Made by a program: the position numbers and the translations under genes | Assembly: GCF_016774335.1 (NCBI RefSeq) | Contig: NZ_JAETWA010000037.1 | Span: 1 to 64,000, forward strand | Direction: 5' to 3' | Length of the DNA stretch: 64,000 nt | DNA from: Luteimonas saliphila | GTDB lineage: Bacteria > Pseudomonadota > Gammaproteobacteria > Xanthomonadales > Xanthomonadaceae | Shown here: piece by piece, positions 31,601 to 38,483 of the stretch | Position numbering within the stretch: the first letter of the stretch is position 1 | How the letters are laid out: each line of letters starts with the position of its first letter | Notes under the pieces: generated by a model | Seen by the model: only the letters and a program-made list of their open reading frames with translations | Database searches by the model: none | What the model was told of the DNA's origin: nothing

Positions 31601-32575
31601 ATGGCTGGCCGCCTGCACATTCACCTGAAGAACCGGTTATTCACAGTGGCGGCAGCTGCTGCCTTGTTGGCCGCCTGCGCGCCGACGGCGTGGGCTGCTC
31701 CGCTGGTGTCTTCCAACTCGACGACGACCTATCACAGGGTAGAGATCGACGGCGTCGGGATCTTCTACCGCGAAGCCGGACCGAAAGATGCGCCGACCAT
31801 CGTCCTGCTGCATGGCTTTCCAACGTCGTCCCGCCAGTACGAAGCGCTCATCCCGCTGCTGGCCGCCCGATACCACATCATCGCGCCGGACTACCCGGGT
31901 TTCGGACAGAGCGACGCCCCCGCCCCATCCGCCTTCCCCTATACCTTCGACCATCTCGCCAAGGTCATGAATGACCTGCTTGTGCGCCTCCGGATCGAGC
32001 GCTACAGCCTGTACATCCACGATTACGGCGCGCCGGTCGGTTTCCGGATGATGCTGGCGCATCCGGCGCGGCTGGACGCGCTCATCACGCAGAACGGCAA
32101 TGCGTACCGGGAAGGACTGGGCAAGAAGTGGCCCGGCATTTCCGAATACTGGGCGGACCCGGAAGGCCATCCGGAGGTCCTCGACGCCTTCCTGTCGTTC
32201 GACACCACGATGCAGCGTCATACCGCTGGCACATCGCATCCGGAGCGCTACAACCCGGAGGCCTGGATCAGCGAGTTCGACCACCTTTCAAAGCCCGGCC
32301 AGCGCGCCATCCAGTCGGCGTTGCTCTACGACTACCGGACCAACGTCGCGGCCTACCCGCAGTGGCAGGCCTGGCTTCGCGAACATCAGCCGCCGACCCT
32401 CGTCGTGTGGGGAGCCAATGACCCGTCTTTCATCGCCGCCGGGGGCGCGGCGTTCAAGCAGGACGTCCCCGACGCGGAAATCCACCTGCTCGACGCGGGC
32501 CACTTCGCGCTCGACGAGAAGACCGACGAGATCGCGCCCCTGATCCTCGATTTCATGGCGAGGCATGTGGAGTAG
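31601..32575 (+). CDS. Secreted alpha/beta hydrolase, haloalkane dehalogenase/epoxide hydrolase type
   Basis: A 324-residue product with a signal (AAAAALLAACAPTAWA, possibly lipidated at the LAAC). HGFPTSS, PDYPGFGQSD and the elbow YIHDYGAPVG put Asp141 at the nucleophile position. WGANDPSF gives the acid and DAGHFALDE the His. It closely parallels the gene at 1725-2645 block by block (FYREAG, DYGAPVG, QNGNAY-x-EGL), so the window holds two members of one secreted subfamily about 29 kb apart. The substrate is unknown. Confidence 0.87.
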   Translation: MAGRLHIHLKNRLFTVAAAAALLAACAPTAWAAPLVSSNSTTTYHRVEIDGVGIFYREAGPKDAPTIVLLHGFPTSSRQYEALIPLLAARYHIIAPDYPGFGQSDAPAPSAFPYTFDHLAKVMNDLLVRLRIERYSLYIHDYGAPVGFRMMLAHPARLDALITQNGNAYREGLGKKWPGISEYWADPEGHPEVLDAFLSFDTTMQRHTAGTSHPERYNPEAWISEFDHLSKPGQRAIQSALLYDYRTNVAAYPQWQAWLREHQPPTLVVWGANDPSFIAAGGAAFKQDVPDAEIHLLDAGHFALDEKTDEIAPLILDFMARHVE

Positions 32576-32644
32576 GGTGGCCCTCAGGCCGAGCCATCTC
32601 AAGCAGACAACTCTAACCCTGCTTCCAATCTGGCCCCATCACGG

Positions 32645-33049
32645 CTATGCGCTTTCGGATCGCGCCAATGCGCGCAGGACATCCATGGCTTCCTGCGCCT
32701 GCCCGGCCGGCACGAACAGATGGTCGTGACAGACGCCTGCCACGACGTTGCAGCTGATGCCCGCCTGCGCGAGCGCCTGCGAGAACGCAGCGGTCAGGCC
32801 GACGGCCGACAGGTCCGAGTGGACGGTCAGGGTGATCCATGCGGCGGTGAACGCGACCGGCAGGCCCAGCACCACGGCAACCTGCTCCGGGATGACGACC
32901 GAGAGGCCTTCGGGTTCGCGGATGGACGCGACGACATGGGCCGGGTCGGGCACGAATCCGGCGGGCAGGGTGACGAACGTGTAGCGGCCTGGATGCAGTT
33001 CTGGCTGTATGTGGAGCATCAACTGCTTGAGGTCGGCGATCGGCTGCAT
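32645..33049 (-). CDS. ACT-domain protein (DUF2241/ACT_7 type)
   Basis: A 134-residue product. The N-terminal half (LHPGRYTFVTLPAGFVPDPAHVVASIREPEGLSVV, in short blocks) and the C-terminal half (WITLTVHSDLSAVGLTAAFSQALAQAGISCNVVAGVCHDHLFV) form the two parts of the DUF2241 plus ACT-like fold. ACT folds bind amino acids or other small ligands; this stand-alone type has no assigned reaction. The length is normal. It is convergent with the hydrolase gene, and its promoter side faces the Dabb gene. Confidence 0.85.
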   Translation of the reverse strand: MQPIADLKQLMLHIQPELHPGRYTFVTLPAGFVPDPAHVVASIREPEGLSVVIPEQVAVVLGLPVAFTAAWITLTVHSDLSAVGLTAAFSQALAQAGISCNVVAGVCHDHLFVPAGQAQEAMDVLRALARSESA

Positions 33050-33267
33050 GGCTTTGCCTCAGCTGATGATGGGGTGGCGGGAAAGTGGGCCTGGAACAGC
33101 GGAGGGACGCCGAGGCGATCAGGGTTGGAATGATTCCCTCCGTTCCCTCTGTTCGCCTGTGTCCGGAGCATGTCGACCCTGCTTTCCTCGGCGCACAAGC
33201 GCCGGGGCATCGACGATACCGCCCTATACTCGAGGGCCCGCAGGCCATCCACCGAAGGACCCGGATC

Positions 33268-33696
33268 ATGACCGATCGCAGCCGCCGAGACATCCTCCTC
33301 GCCGCCACCGCCCTCGCGGTCGGCGCGACCGCCACCGGCTCCCTCGCGGCCGCGTCCGCACCCGCCAGTAAGGCATCGTTCCCGCCGGTCGTGCACCACG
33401 TGTTCTTCTGGCTGAAGAATCCGGAGTCCAGCGAGGATCTCGCCAGACTGCTCGCCGGATTGCGCACGTTGGCGGGCATCGACACCGTGCGAGGCATCCA
33501 CATCGGCGTGCCGGCGGATACCGAGCAGCGCGGCGTCGTCGACGGCAGCTACAGCGCCTCGGAAATCCTGTTCTTCGACGATGTGGCAGGGCAGAACGCG
33601 TACCAGGTGCATCCCATCCACAAGCAGTTCGTCGCCGACTGCGAGCACCTGTGGGAGCGCGTGGTGGTGTATGACGCCAAGGCCGTCGCGCCGTAA
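33268..33696 (+). CDS. Tat-exported Dabb (stress-responsive alpha/beta barrel) protein
   Basis: A 142-residue product. The N-terminus [20 protein letters not shown] is a twin-arginine signal. The mature part is one Dabb domain: [31 protein letters not shown] and the closing [23 protein letters not shown] with the usual Y-x-x-H-P-x-H. Dabb proteins form dimeric ferredoxin-like barrels; a few are cyclases, and most have no known reaction. The export signal is an uncommon addition. Confidence 0.85.
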   Translation: MTDRSRRDILLAATALAVGATATGSLAAASAPASKASFPPVVHHVFFWLKNPESSEDLARLLAGLRTLAGIDTVRGIHIGVPADTEQRGVVDGSYSASEILFFDDVAGQNAYQVHPIHKQFVADCEHLWERVVVYDAKAVAP

Positions 33697-33737
33697 CCCA
33701 TTCGCGCGCGCCGTAGGGGAGTTCTACCGCAACAAAT

Positions 33738-33754
33738 TGTCCCTGACACCATTT
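33738..33754. repeat. TGTCCCTGACACCATTT repeat, copy 1
   Basis: The 17-base core TGTCCCTGACACCATTT recurs exactly at 34812 and 35045, all inside the 33.7-35.1 kb islet. Related, less exact forms are near 34753 (reversed) and 35063. This copy lies just after the Dabb gene and bounds the islet on the left. Confidence 0.75.
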
Positions 33755-33777
33755 CTGGTTCGTGAAGCTAGAGCAGG

Positions 33778-34608
33778 TCAATTAACTCCGTCCCCTTTGT
33801 TCCGGGGAAGCATGGAAGTGACCCTTCGCACGTCTGCGCCATACACCTTCCAGTCGCATAGGAAGGTTTTCAAGTGGATCGAGTTGACCACGTAGACCAC
33901 CTTCTCTTTTGCCTTTGAAATGGCGCGAGCATCCCAAGCGATGTCCTTAGTCGTTACGGCAATATCGTCGGTGAACTGCTTTCGGAAACGCACCCATGGA
34001 ACTTCCTTGATAGATGCGTGGCTTGGGCCTATTTCGCCGGCCGAGAGATCTATCGCCTCCTCGTCGACGGCGCACACGCTCAGGCGGGCGGTGGTGACGA
34101 TCACGGGGATGTAAGACCTATACCCGTATCCGGTCGGCTGCAGGCGGTGCTTGAATTCCTCCAATGCGATGGCTTCCGATGCGATGGTCACCTCGGCGGC
34201 AGTGCGTTCGAGAAGTGGTCGCGATTTCGCGTCGTCGCCGACCATCACGCAGTAATCTGCCTCGTAACCTTCCGGGCCAGTCCTGGCGTCAAAGAAGCCC
34301 GTGAAAGATCGCATCGGGCTCTCGGTGTAGATGACGTAGATGCGGCTATCGAGGACTTGTGAGCTGTTCTCTGGAACGATGAACACCCAGTCGCTTTCGC
34401 GGACTCTTTTGCATTCGAAAATGGCGACTGTGTTGTGGTCGTTCTCAGCGATCAGGTCTGCAAATCCGGAAGTCGTTCCCTTGGTCCAAGCATGCTCCCT
34501 ATGCTGGATTCTCCAGCCTGGCGCACGCCCGACCTCTCGCTCTACGGCGAGTTGGAGAGGAAAACCGGAGGCATTCACAAGTTTTACGAGGTCAGACTCC
34601 GTGCGCAT
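33778..34608 (-). CDS. PD-(D/E)XK nuclease-like protein
   Basis: A 276-residue product. The core GFADLIAENDHNTVAIFECKR fits the D-x(n)-E-x-K metal site of restriction-like nucleases (Asp, then Glu-Cys-Lys), with a preceding Glu-rich helix (LAVEREVGR). The C-terminal half (TIASEAIALEEFKH, YIPVIVTTARLSVCAVD, VVYVVNSIHLKTFL) is unlike common restriction enzymes and may be a target or sensor domain. GC is clearly lower than in flanking genes. It shares strand and islet with a broken HNH gene and the 35.3-36.2 kb pair. A defence role is possible; function unknown. Confidence 0.65.
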   Translation of the reverse strand: MRTESDLVKLVNASGFPLQLAVEREVGRAPGWRIQHREHAWTKGTTSGFADLIAENDHNTVAIFECKRVRESDWVFIVPENSSQVLDSRIYVIYTESPMRSFTGFFDARTGPEGYEADYCVMVGDDAKSRPLLERTAAEVTIASEAIALEEFKHRLQPTGYGYRSYIPVIVTTARLSVCAVDEEAIDLSAGEIGPSHASIKEVPWVRFRKQFTDDIAVTTKDIAWDARAISKAKEKVVYVVNSIHLKTFLCDWKVYGADVRRVTSMLPRNKGDGVN

Positions 34609-34811
34609 GCCCAGTATTCCTTCGTCTAGGCCGATGGCTTAACGATCGGCACGCTCTTTTCGTACGTCGACATCATCTACTCCAGCGCTCTGGCGGGAGT
34701 GTCACCCTTCTTCCGTCAAGGGAAACGTCTGAAACCATGCTCCGTGAGAAAAGTACCAGGGACAATGTCTGGCCGGGGGTGCTAAAAGATCAAGCGACGT
34801 GCCGGAGAAAA

Positions 34812-34828
34812 TGTCCCTGACACCATTT
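34812..34828. repeat. TGTCCCTGACACCATTT repeat, copy 2
   Basis: Exact 17-base copy of the islet repeat, followed by a short internal echo CGCCATTTTCGG. It lies between the nuclease-like gene and the truncated HNH gene. Confidence 0.75.
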
Positions 34829-35044
34829 TCGCCATTTTCGGAAACGACGTGGGACAGGTTGGAGTGGCGCCGTTCTTGCCTCGCCCGTTCTCCCCCGCTC
34901 CTCGATAAGTACACCTGGCCCCTTTCTCCCGGATATCGCGGGCGCTCCCCGTCGTCTAGTGAACAAAGATCTTAGGCGGCGCAGACGGACCACAGCTCGG
35001 AGAGGTGGCGATGCGACCGCGAGTGCTCGTCTCGGTTTCGGAAA

Positions 35045-35080
35045 TGTCCCTGACACCATTTCTCTGACACCATTTCTCTG
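35045..35080. repeat. TGTCCCTGACACCATTT repeat, copy 3, with partial tandem echo
   Basis: Exact core at 35045-35061, then TCTCTGACACCATTTCTCTG, a partial second unit. It abuts the point where the HNH-type reading frame loses similarity, so it probably marks the insertion that truncated that gene. Confidence 0.75.
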
Positions 35081-35094
35081 CTCCATTTCTCTGC

Positions 35095-35264
35095 TTCTTC
35101 CTACCCTTCCCAAACTCATCAACCGCTAGACCAGATTGAATGTGGTGGTCGAGTCTAGCTACGAAGAGGCGGTTCGAATTGAACGCGGACTCGGGCGGGA
35201 TGTGCTCGAAAGACAAGGGGCCATACTGTCCGCAGATGTGGCACTTTCCGAATCGAGGTGCCAT
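35095..35264 (-). pseudogene. HNH-endonuclease-type gene, truncated
   Basis: From the ATG at 35264 the frame reads MAPRFGKCHICGQYGPLSFEH, then IPPESAFNSNRLF. This is the C-x2-C zinc ribbon plus the E-H-I-P-P entry that opens many HNH proteins. Similarity stops after about 50 residues, where the islet repeat begins, and the tail only encodes repeat sequence (EKWCQRNGVRDIS). The catalytic remainder is lost. Confidence 0.55.
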
Positions 35265-35353
35265 CTGTGCGCTCTAGCTAATGCTCATGCGTCAAAAAAG
35301 TGAATCTAACCCGTTCTTCGAGTAGCGGGTGTGACGTTTTCAATGAGGTTCGA

Positions 35354-35707
35354 TCAAAAAATTCCAGATTCGAGATCATCAATCATTGAATCGATTGCTA
35401 TGTCGACTTGCATAGCCTTGCGTCGCGCCCCCTCGTAAGTTTTCTTCATCAGTGCATAGGCACCCTCAACATCAGATGACTCATCACTAATTCTTTCGAC
35501 TTCTGCCCCGCTCGAGTTGATTATTTTTAGAATAAACTCTTGATCGCCGGCAAACTGTCTACTATCACGCACTTCTATGCGTGCGGTGCCGTGTGTGAAT
35601 GAGACGTGGAATGCGTTGCTGACTTCCGATTCTTCCCAGGGAAGTTCACCGGCGTCTGTCTTCTCAGCAAGTAGCAGAACCAGCTTTTCTAGCCTCTTGT
35701 CAGTCAT
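35354..35707 (-). CDS. Small cytoplasmic protein of unknown function
   Basis: A 117-residue acidic product. ELPWEESEVSNAFHVSFTHGTARIEVRD and QEFILKIINSSGAEVERI suggest a beta-sandwich of two strand pairs. A C-terminal helix follows (YALMKKTYEGARRKAMQVDIAIDSMIDDLE). I do not recognise a named family, although similar strand-then-helix proteins occur next to defence or conflict genes. Its start overlaps the end of the membrane-anchored gene by 8 bases, so the two are translationally coupled. GC is low, and no signal sequence is present. Confidence 0.65.
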   Translation of the reverse strand: MTDKRLEKLVLLLAEKTDAGELPWEESEVSNAFHVSFTHGTARIEVRDSRQFAGDQEFILKIINSSGAEVERISDESSDVEGAYALMKKTYEGARRKAMQVDIAIDSMIDDLESGIF

Positions 35708-36191
35708 TTTTCACCTCGCTATGTGCAATGTTCACTAGAACAGCATGCATATCATCCATTGATCTAGTGATTTGCGAGTTTAGTTTGGGCACCTGCGCGA
35801 GAAAAATGTCTACGGAGACACCTTGATCAATTAACCGCTCGATGCCCGCAAGCCGACTGACCAATGATTGCATTGACTTTTGAATATGGGGTTCTGCCAA
35901 GAGTTTCATTTGCCGAAGAGACGTGACACTGTGCCGTAGAGCCTCGTAGCGTGCGGGCAGAACGTCGAGAACCCCTGCGCGGTGTAGGCTCTTGATTTCA
36001 CTAAGTGCCTTTATTGTGCTGTTGAGGTCCAGTACTGCCGCTGATCGTAGGCTTGCTTCTCTCGCCGCCTCTGCAGCTTGTTTCGCTCCAACGGATGCAA
36101 TTCGCGCGCGCCTTGCCTCGACAATGGCAATCACTACGCCAATTAGAGTGAGAACTGCACTTGCAATACTTATTGCATCCATCAGCGACAT
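35700..36191 (-). CDS. Membrane-anchored coiled-coil protein of unknown function
   Basis: About 163 residues from the ATG at 36191 (an alternative is at 36182). One N-terminal membrane helix (ISIASAVLTLIGVVIAIVEA) is followed by a long helical region: ARIASVGAKQAAEAAREAS, LDLNSTIKALSEIKSL, then QSLVSRLAGIERLI and NSQITRSMDDMHAVLVNI. The layout (anchor plus coiled coil) suits a sensor or effector scaffold. It is coupled to the small gene downstream by an 8-base overlap. The start lies only 17 bases from the stop of nrdJb, at the edge of the low-GC islet. No family is recognised. Confidence 0.65.
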   Translation of the reverse strand: MSLMDAISIASAVLTLIGVVIAIVEARRARIASVGAKQAAEAAREASLRSAAVLDLNSTIKALSEIKSLHRAGVLDVLPARYEALRHSVTSLRQMKLLAEPHIQKSMQSLVSRLAGIERLIDQGVSVDIFLAQVPKLNSQITRSMDDMHAVLVNIAHSEVKND

Positions 36192-36207
36192 CAGCGGCCT
36201 CGTAGAA

Positions 36208-36990
36208 TCACCCGCACTTGCTATACCCACAATTCAAACAAGTCGCACACCCGTCCATCAGCACCAGCGCCTTGGTGCTGCATTTGTGGCACATGCTGGC
36301 GGAGGGCGGGAACGAGGCGCCATCGCCGGTGACTTCGATGTCGCCGACGGGCTCGGGGTAGCCGGGGTCTTCGGGGGTGGCGTCTACGTCAGAGTTTTTT
36401 TTTGACTGCTGTTCGTACGCGCGGCGCTTCTCGGCGATCAGGGCCTTCTGCGCGGCGCTCATCTCGGGGTCGTGCAGCATGCCGATCGACTTGAGGTGGT
36501 CCTCGACGATGCTGCCCAGTTCGGCCACCAGGCTGGGCATGTACACGCCGCCGGCCTTGAAGTAGCCGCCCTTGGGGTCGAACACGGCCTTCATCTCTTC
36601 CACCAGGAAGGTCACGTCGCCGCCCTTGCGGAACACGGCGCTCATGATGCGCGTGAGCGCGACGATCCACTGGAAGTGCTCCATCGACTTGGAGTTGATG
36701 AAGATCTCGAACGGGCGGCGGTGCTCGTGCTCGTTGCCGGCGTTGAGCACGATGTCGTTGATGGTCACGTACATGGCGTGTTCCACCAGCGGCGACTTGA
36801 TCTTGTAGGTGCTGCCGATCAGCACCTCGGGGCGCTCGATGCGCTCGTGCATGTGGATCACGTCGGCGGTCTTGGGCAGCTCGGCCTCCACCTGCTCGCG
36901 CGGGACGGAGGCGCCGGCGACGGCCTTCTCCTTGTCCTCGGGGGTGACGACGGCGTATCCGGTGATTTTCTTGTCGATCTTGACGGCCAT
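36208..36990 (-). CDS. nrdJb: NrdJb: C-terminal component of split class II ribonucleotide reductase
   Basis: A 260-residue product. The main part (KITGYAVV, RPEVLIGSTYKIKSPL, HAMYVTINDIVLNAGNEHEHRRPFEIFINSKS, in blocks) is the TSCPD-type domain of B12-dependent reductases. The C-terminus has the redox-zinc cysteines in MCHKCSTKALVLMDGCATCLNCGYSKCG. In Pseudomonas-type systems the class II enzyme is split into NrdJa and NrdJb, both needed for ribonucleotide reduction. Here the two parts are separated by two histone-like genes rather than adjacent. Confidence 0.82.
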   Translation of the reverse strand: MAVKIDKKITGYAVVTPEDKEKAVAGASVPREQVEAELPKTADVIHMHERIERPEVLIGSTYKIKSPLVEHAMYVTINDIVLNAGNEHEHRRPFEIFINSKSMEHFQWIVALTRIMSAVFRKGGDVTFLVEEMKAVFDPKGGYFKAGGVYMPSLVAELGSIVEDHLKSIGMLHDPEMSAAQKALIAEKRRAYEQQSKKNSDVDATPEDPGYPEPVGDIEVTGDGASFPPSASMCHKCSTKALVLMDGCATCLNCGYSKCG

Positions 36991-37165
36991 TGCGTGGGTC
37001 CTGGTGGTGCGTGGTGCTGGTGTCGGGGAGGTGCGGGGAGGGGCTGGCCCTCACCCCGGCCCTCTCCCGCGAGCGGGTGAGGGGGAAAGGATGGCCCTCT
37101 CGCGCGGAGCGGAGAGGGGGGAAGACGGCCCTCTCGCGGAGCGGCGAGGGGGTAGGGCGGGTGGG

Positions 37166-37708
37166 TTACTTGTCCGACTTGGTGCCGGTCTTGCGCAGGT
37201 CGGCGGCGTGGGCGCGCTGGTAGGTCTGGATGTCCTTGAAGCTGCCGTCGGCGGCACGCACGGCGTAGAGCTTCTTGCCGGTCGAGGAGCGCATCACGGT
37301 GCGGCGGGACTTCTTGGCGGCCTTCTTCGCGGTCTTCCTGGCGGGGGCCTTGCGGGTCGCCTTCTTCGCGGGCGCCTTGCGGGTGGCCTTCTTCGCCGCC
37401 TTCTTCGCCGGTGCCTTGCGGGCGAGCTTCTTCGCGGCCTTTTTCACCGAGGCCTTGCGGGCGACCTTCTTGGCGCCCTTCTTCGCGGTCTTCCGGGCCG
37501 GCGCCTTGCGGGTGGCCTTCTTCGCCGTGGACTTCTTCGCGGCCTTGCGGGCGGGCGTCTTGCGTGCGGTCTTCTTCGTGGTGGCCCTCTTCTTCGTTGC
37601 GGCCTTCTTGGCGGTGGATTTGCGCGCGGCCTTCTTCGGGGTGGCCTTGCGGACCGCCTTGGCGACGGCCTTCTTCACGCGGGCGACTGCCTTCTTCAAC
37701 GATGCCAT
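37166..37708 (-). CDS. Histone H1-like Lys/Ala-rich DNA-binding protein with C-terminal domain
   Basis: A 180-residue product. Residues 1-135 are repeats of KKA, RKA and PA(K/R)K types (eukaryotic H1-tail-like), highly basic. The last ~45 residues (SSTGKKLYAVRAADGSFKDIQTYQRAHAADLRK, in blocks) are a compact non-repetitive segment. Such proteins bind DNA non-specifically and organise the nucleoid. It follows a second such gene with a 60-base gap, both between nrdJa and nrdJb on the same strand. The repeated codons make length variation between strains likely. Confidence 0.85.
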   Translation of the reverse strand: MASLKKAVARVKKAVAKAVRKATPKKAARKSTAKKAATKKRATTKKTARKTPARKAAKKSTAKKATRKAPARKTAKKGAKKVARKASVKKAAKKLARKAPAKKAAKKATRKAPAKKATRKAPARKTAKKAAKKSRRTVMRSSTGKKLYAVRAADGSFKDIQTYQRAHAADLRKTGTKSDK

Positions 37709-37768
37709 GGGAACCTCCTCCCTGCGGGTGACGCCGCCGCGCCCGGGGGCGCGGCGACGGGTACTGCC

Positions 37769-38278
37769 TTACTTCTTCTTCGCGGCTTTCCGGGCGGGCG
37801 CCTTCTTGGCGGGCGCCTTGCGTGCGGTCTTCTTCGCCGCCTTCTTCACCGCGGCCTTGGCCGGAGCCTTCTTCGCGGCCTTCTTCGCCGGCGCCTTCTT
37901 TGCCGGGGACTTGCGGGCCGGGGCCTTCTTCGCCGCAGCCTTCCTGGCCGGGGCCTTCTTCGCGGCGGCCTTCTTCTTCGGCGCGGCCTTCTTGGCGGTC
38001 TTCTTGCCCTTGGCCTTCAGCGCGGCGACTTCCGCCTTGCCGGAACTGCTGGCGCTGGCCAGCGACTTCTTCGCCGCGGCGACGCGGCTGGAGACCGCCT
38101 TCCTCGCCTTGCCGGCGGTCTTGGCGACGGCCTTCTCGGCCTTGGCCGCGGTCTTCTTCGCCGTCTTCACTGCACTGCTGGCTTTCTTCGCGACCTTCTT
38201 GCCGATGTCCTTGGCCGTCTCGGCGACGGTTTCGGCGGCGTGGGTCAGGGTCTCCGCGACCCCGTTGCCGTTGCTCAT
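37769..38278 (-). CDS. Histone H1-like Lys/Ala-rich protein
   Basis: A 169-residue product. An N-terminal ~90 residues with amphipathic helices (ETLTHAAETVAETAKDIGKK) leads into an almost pure K/A/P repeat (PARKAAAKKAPARKSPAKK). It differs from the neighbour, whose folded part is at the other end. Non-specific DNA compaction is the likely role. It is the first histone-like gene downstream of nrdJa, with a ~205-base leader containing a CGGGC/GCCCG hairpin. Confidence 0.85.
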   Translation of the reverse strand: MSNGNGVAETLTHAAETVAETAKDIGKKVAKKASSAVKTAKKTAAKAEKAVAKTAGKARKAVSSRVAAAKKSLASASSSGKAEVAALKAKGKKTAKKAAPKKKAAAKKAPARKAAAKKAPARKSPAKKAPAKKAAKKAPAKAAVKKAAKKTARKAPAKKAPARKAAKKK

Positions 38279-38483
38279 GGTGTGTCCTCGTCAGTTTGCT
38301 TTTTTTACGGTGATCGGGTTACGGGCAAAGGGCCCGTGGGCGAAATGTAGCGCGAAGTGCGCGCCACGCAAGCAATACCGCGAGGGCTGCCCTCGCCCCG
38401 ACCCTCACCCGCAAGCGGGAGAGGGGGAACGGAAGGGGCGCGTCGCATCGGTTCCGGGGGACGGATGCCGGGACGGCACGCGC

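Larger units (their letters stand above)
34609..35094. other. Repeat-rich gap in the low-GC islet
   Basis: No gene is supported. Holds exact repeat copies at 34812-34828 and 35045-35061, a partial tandem copy at 35063-35080 (CTGACACCATTTCTCTG), and a reversed relative around 34753. The short open frames here only spell out the repeats. Confidence 0.5.

Noticed and set aside
37166-38278. Recent mobile minisatellite
   Set aside because: The repetition is explained by Lys/Ala/Pro-rich histone-like coding sequence with intact frames and starts.
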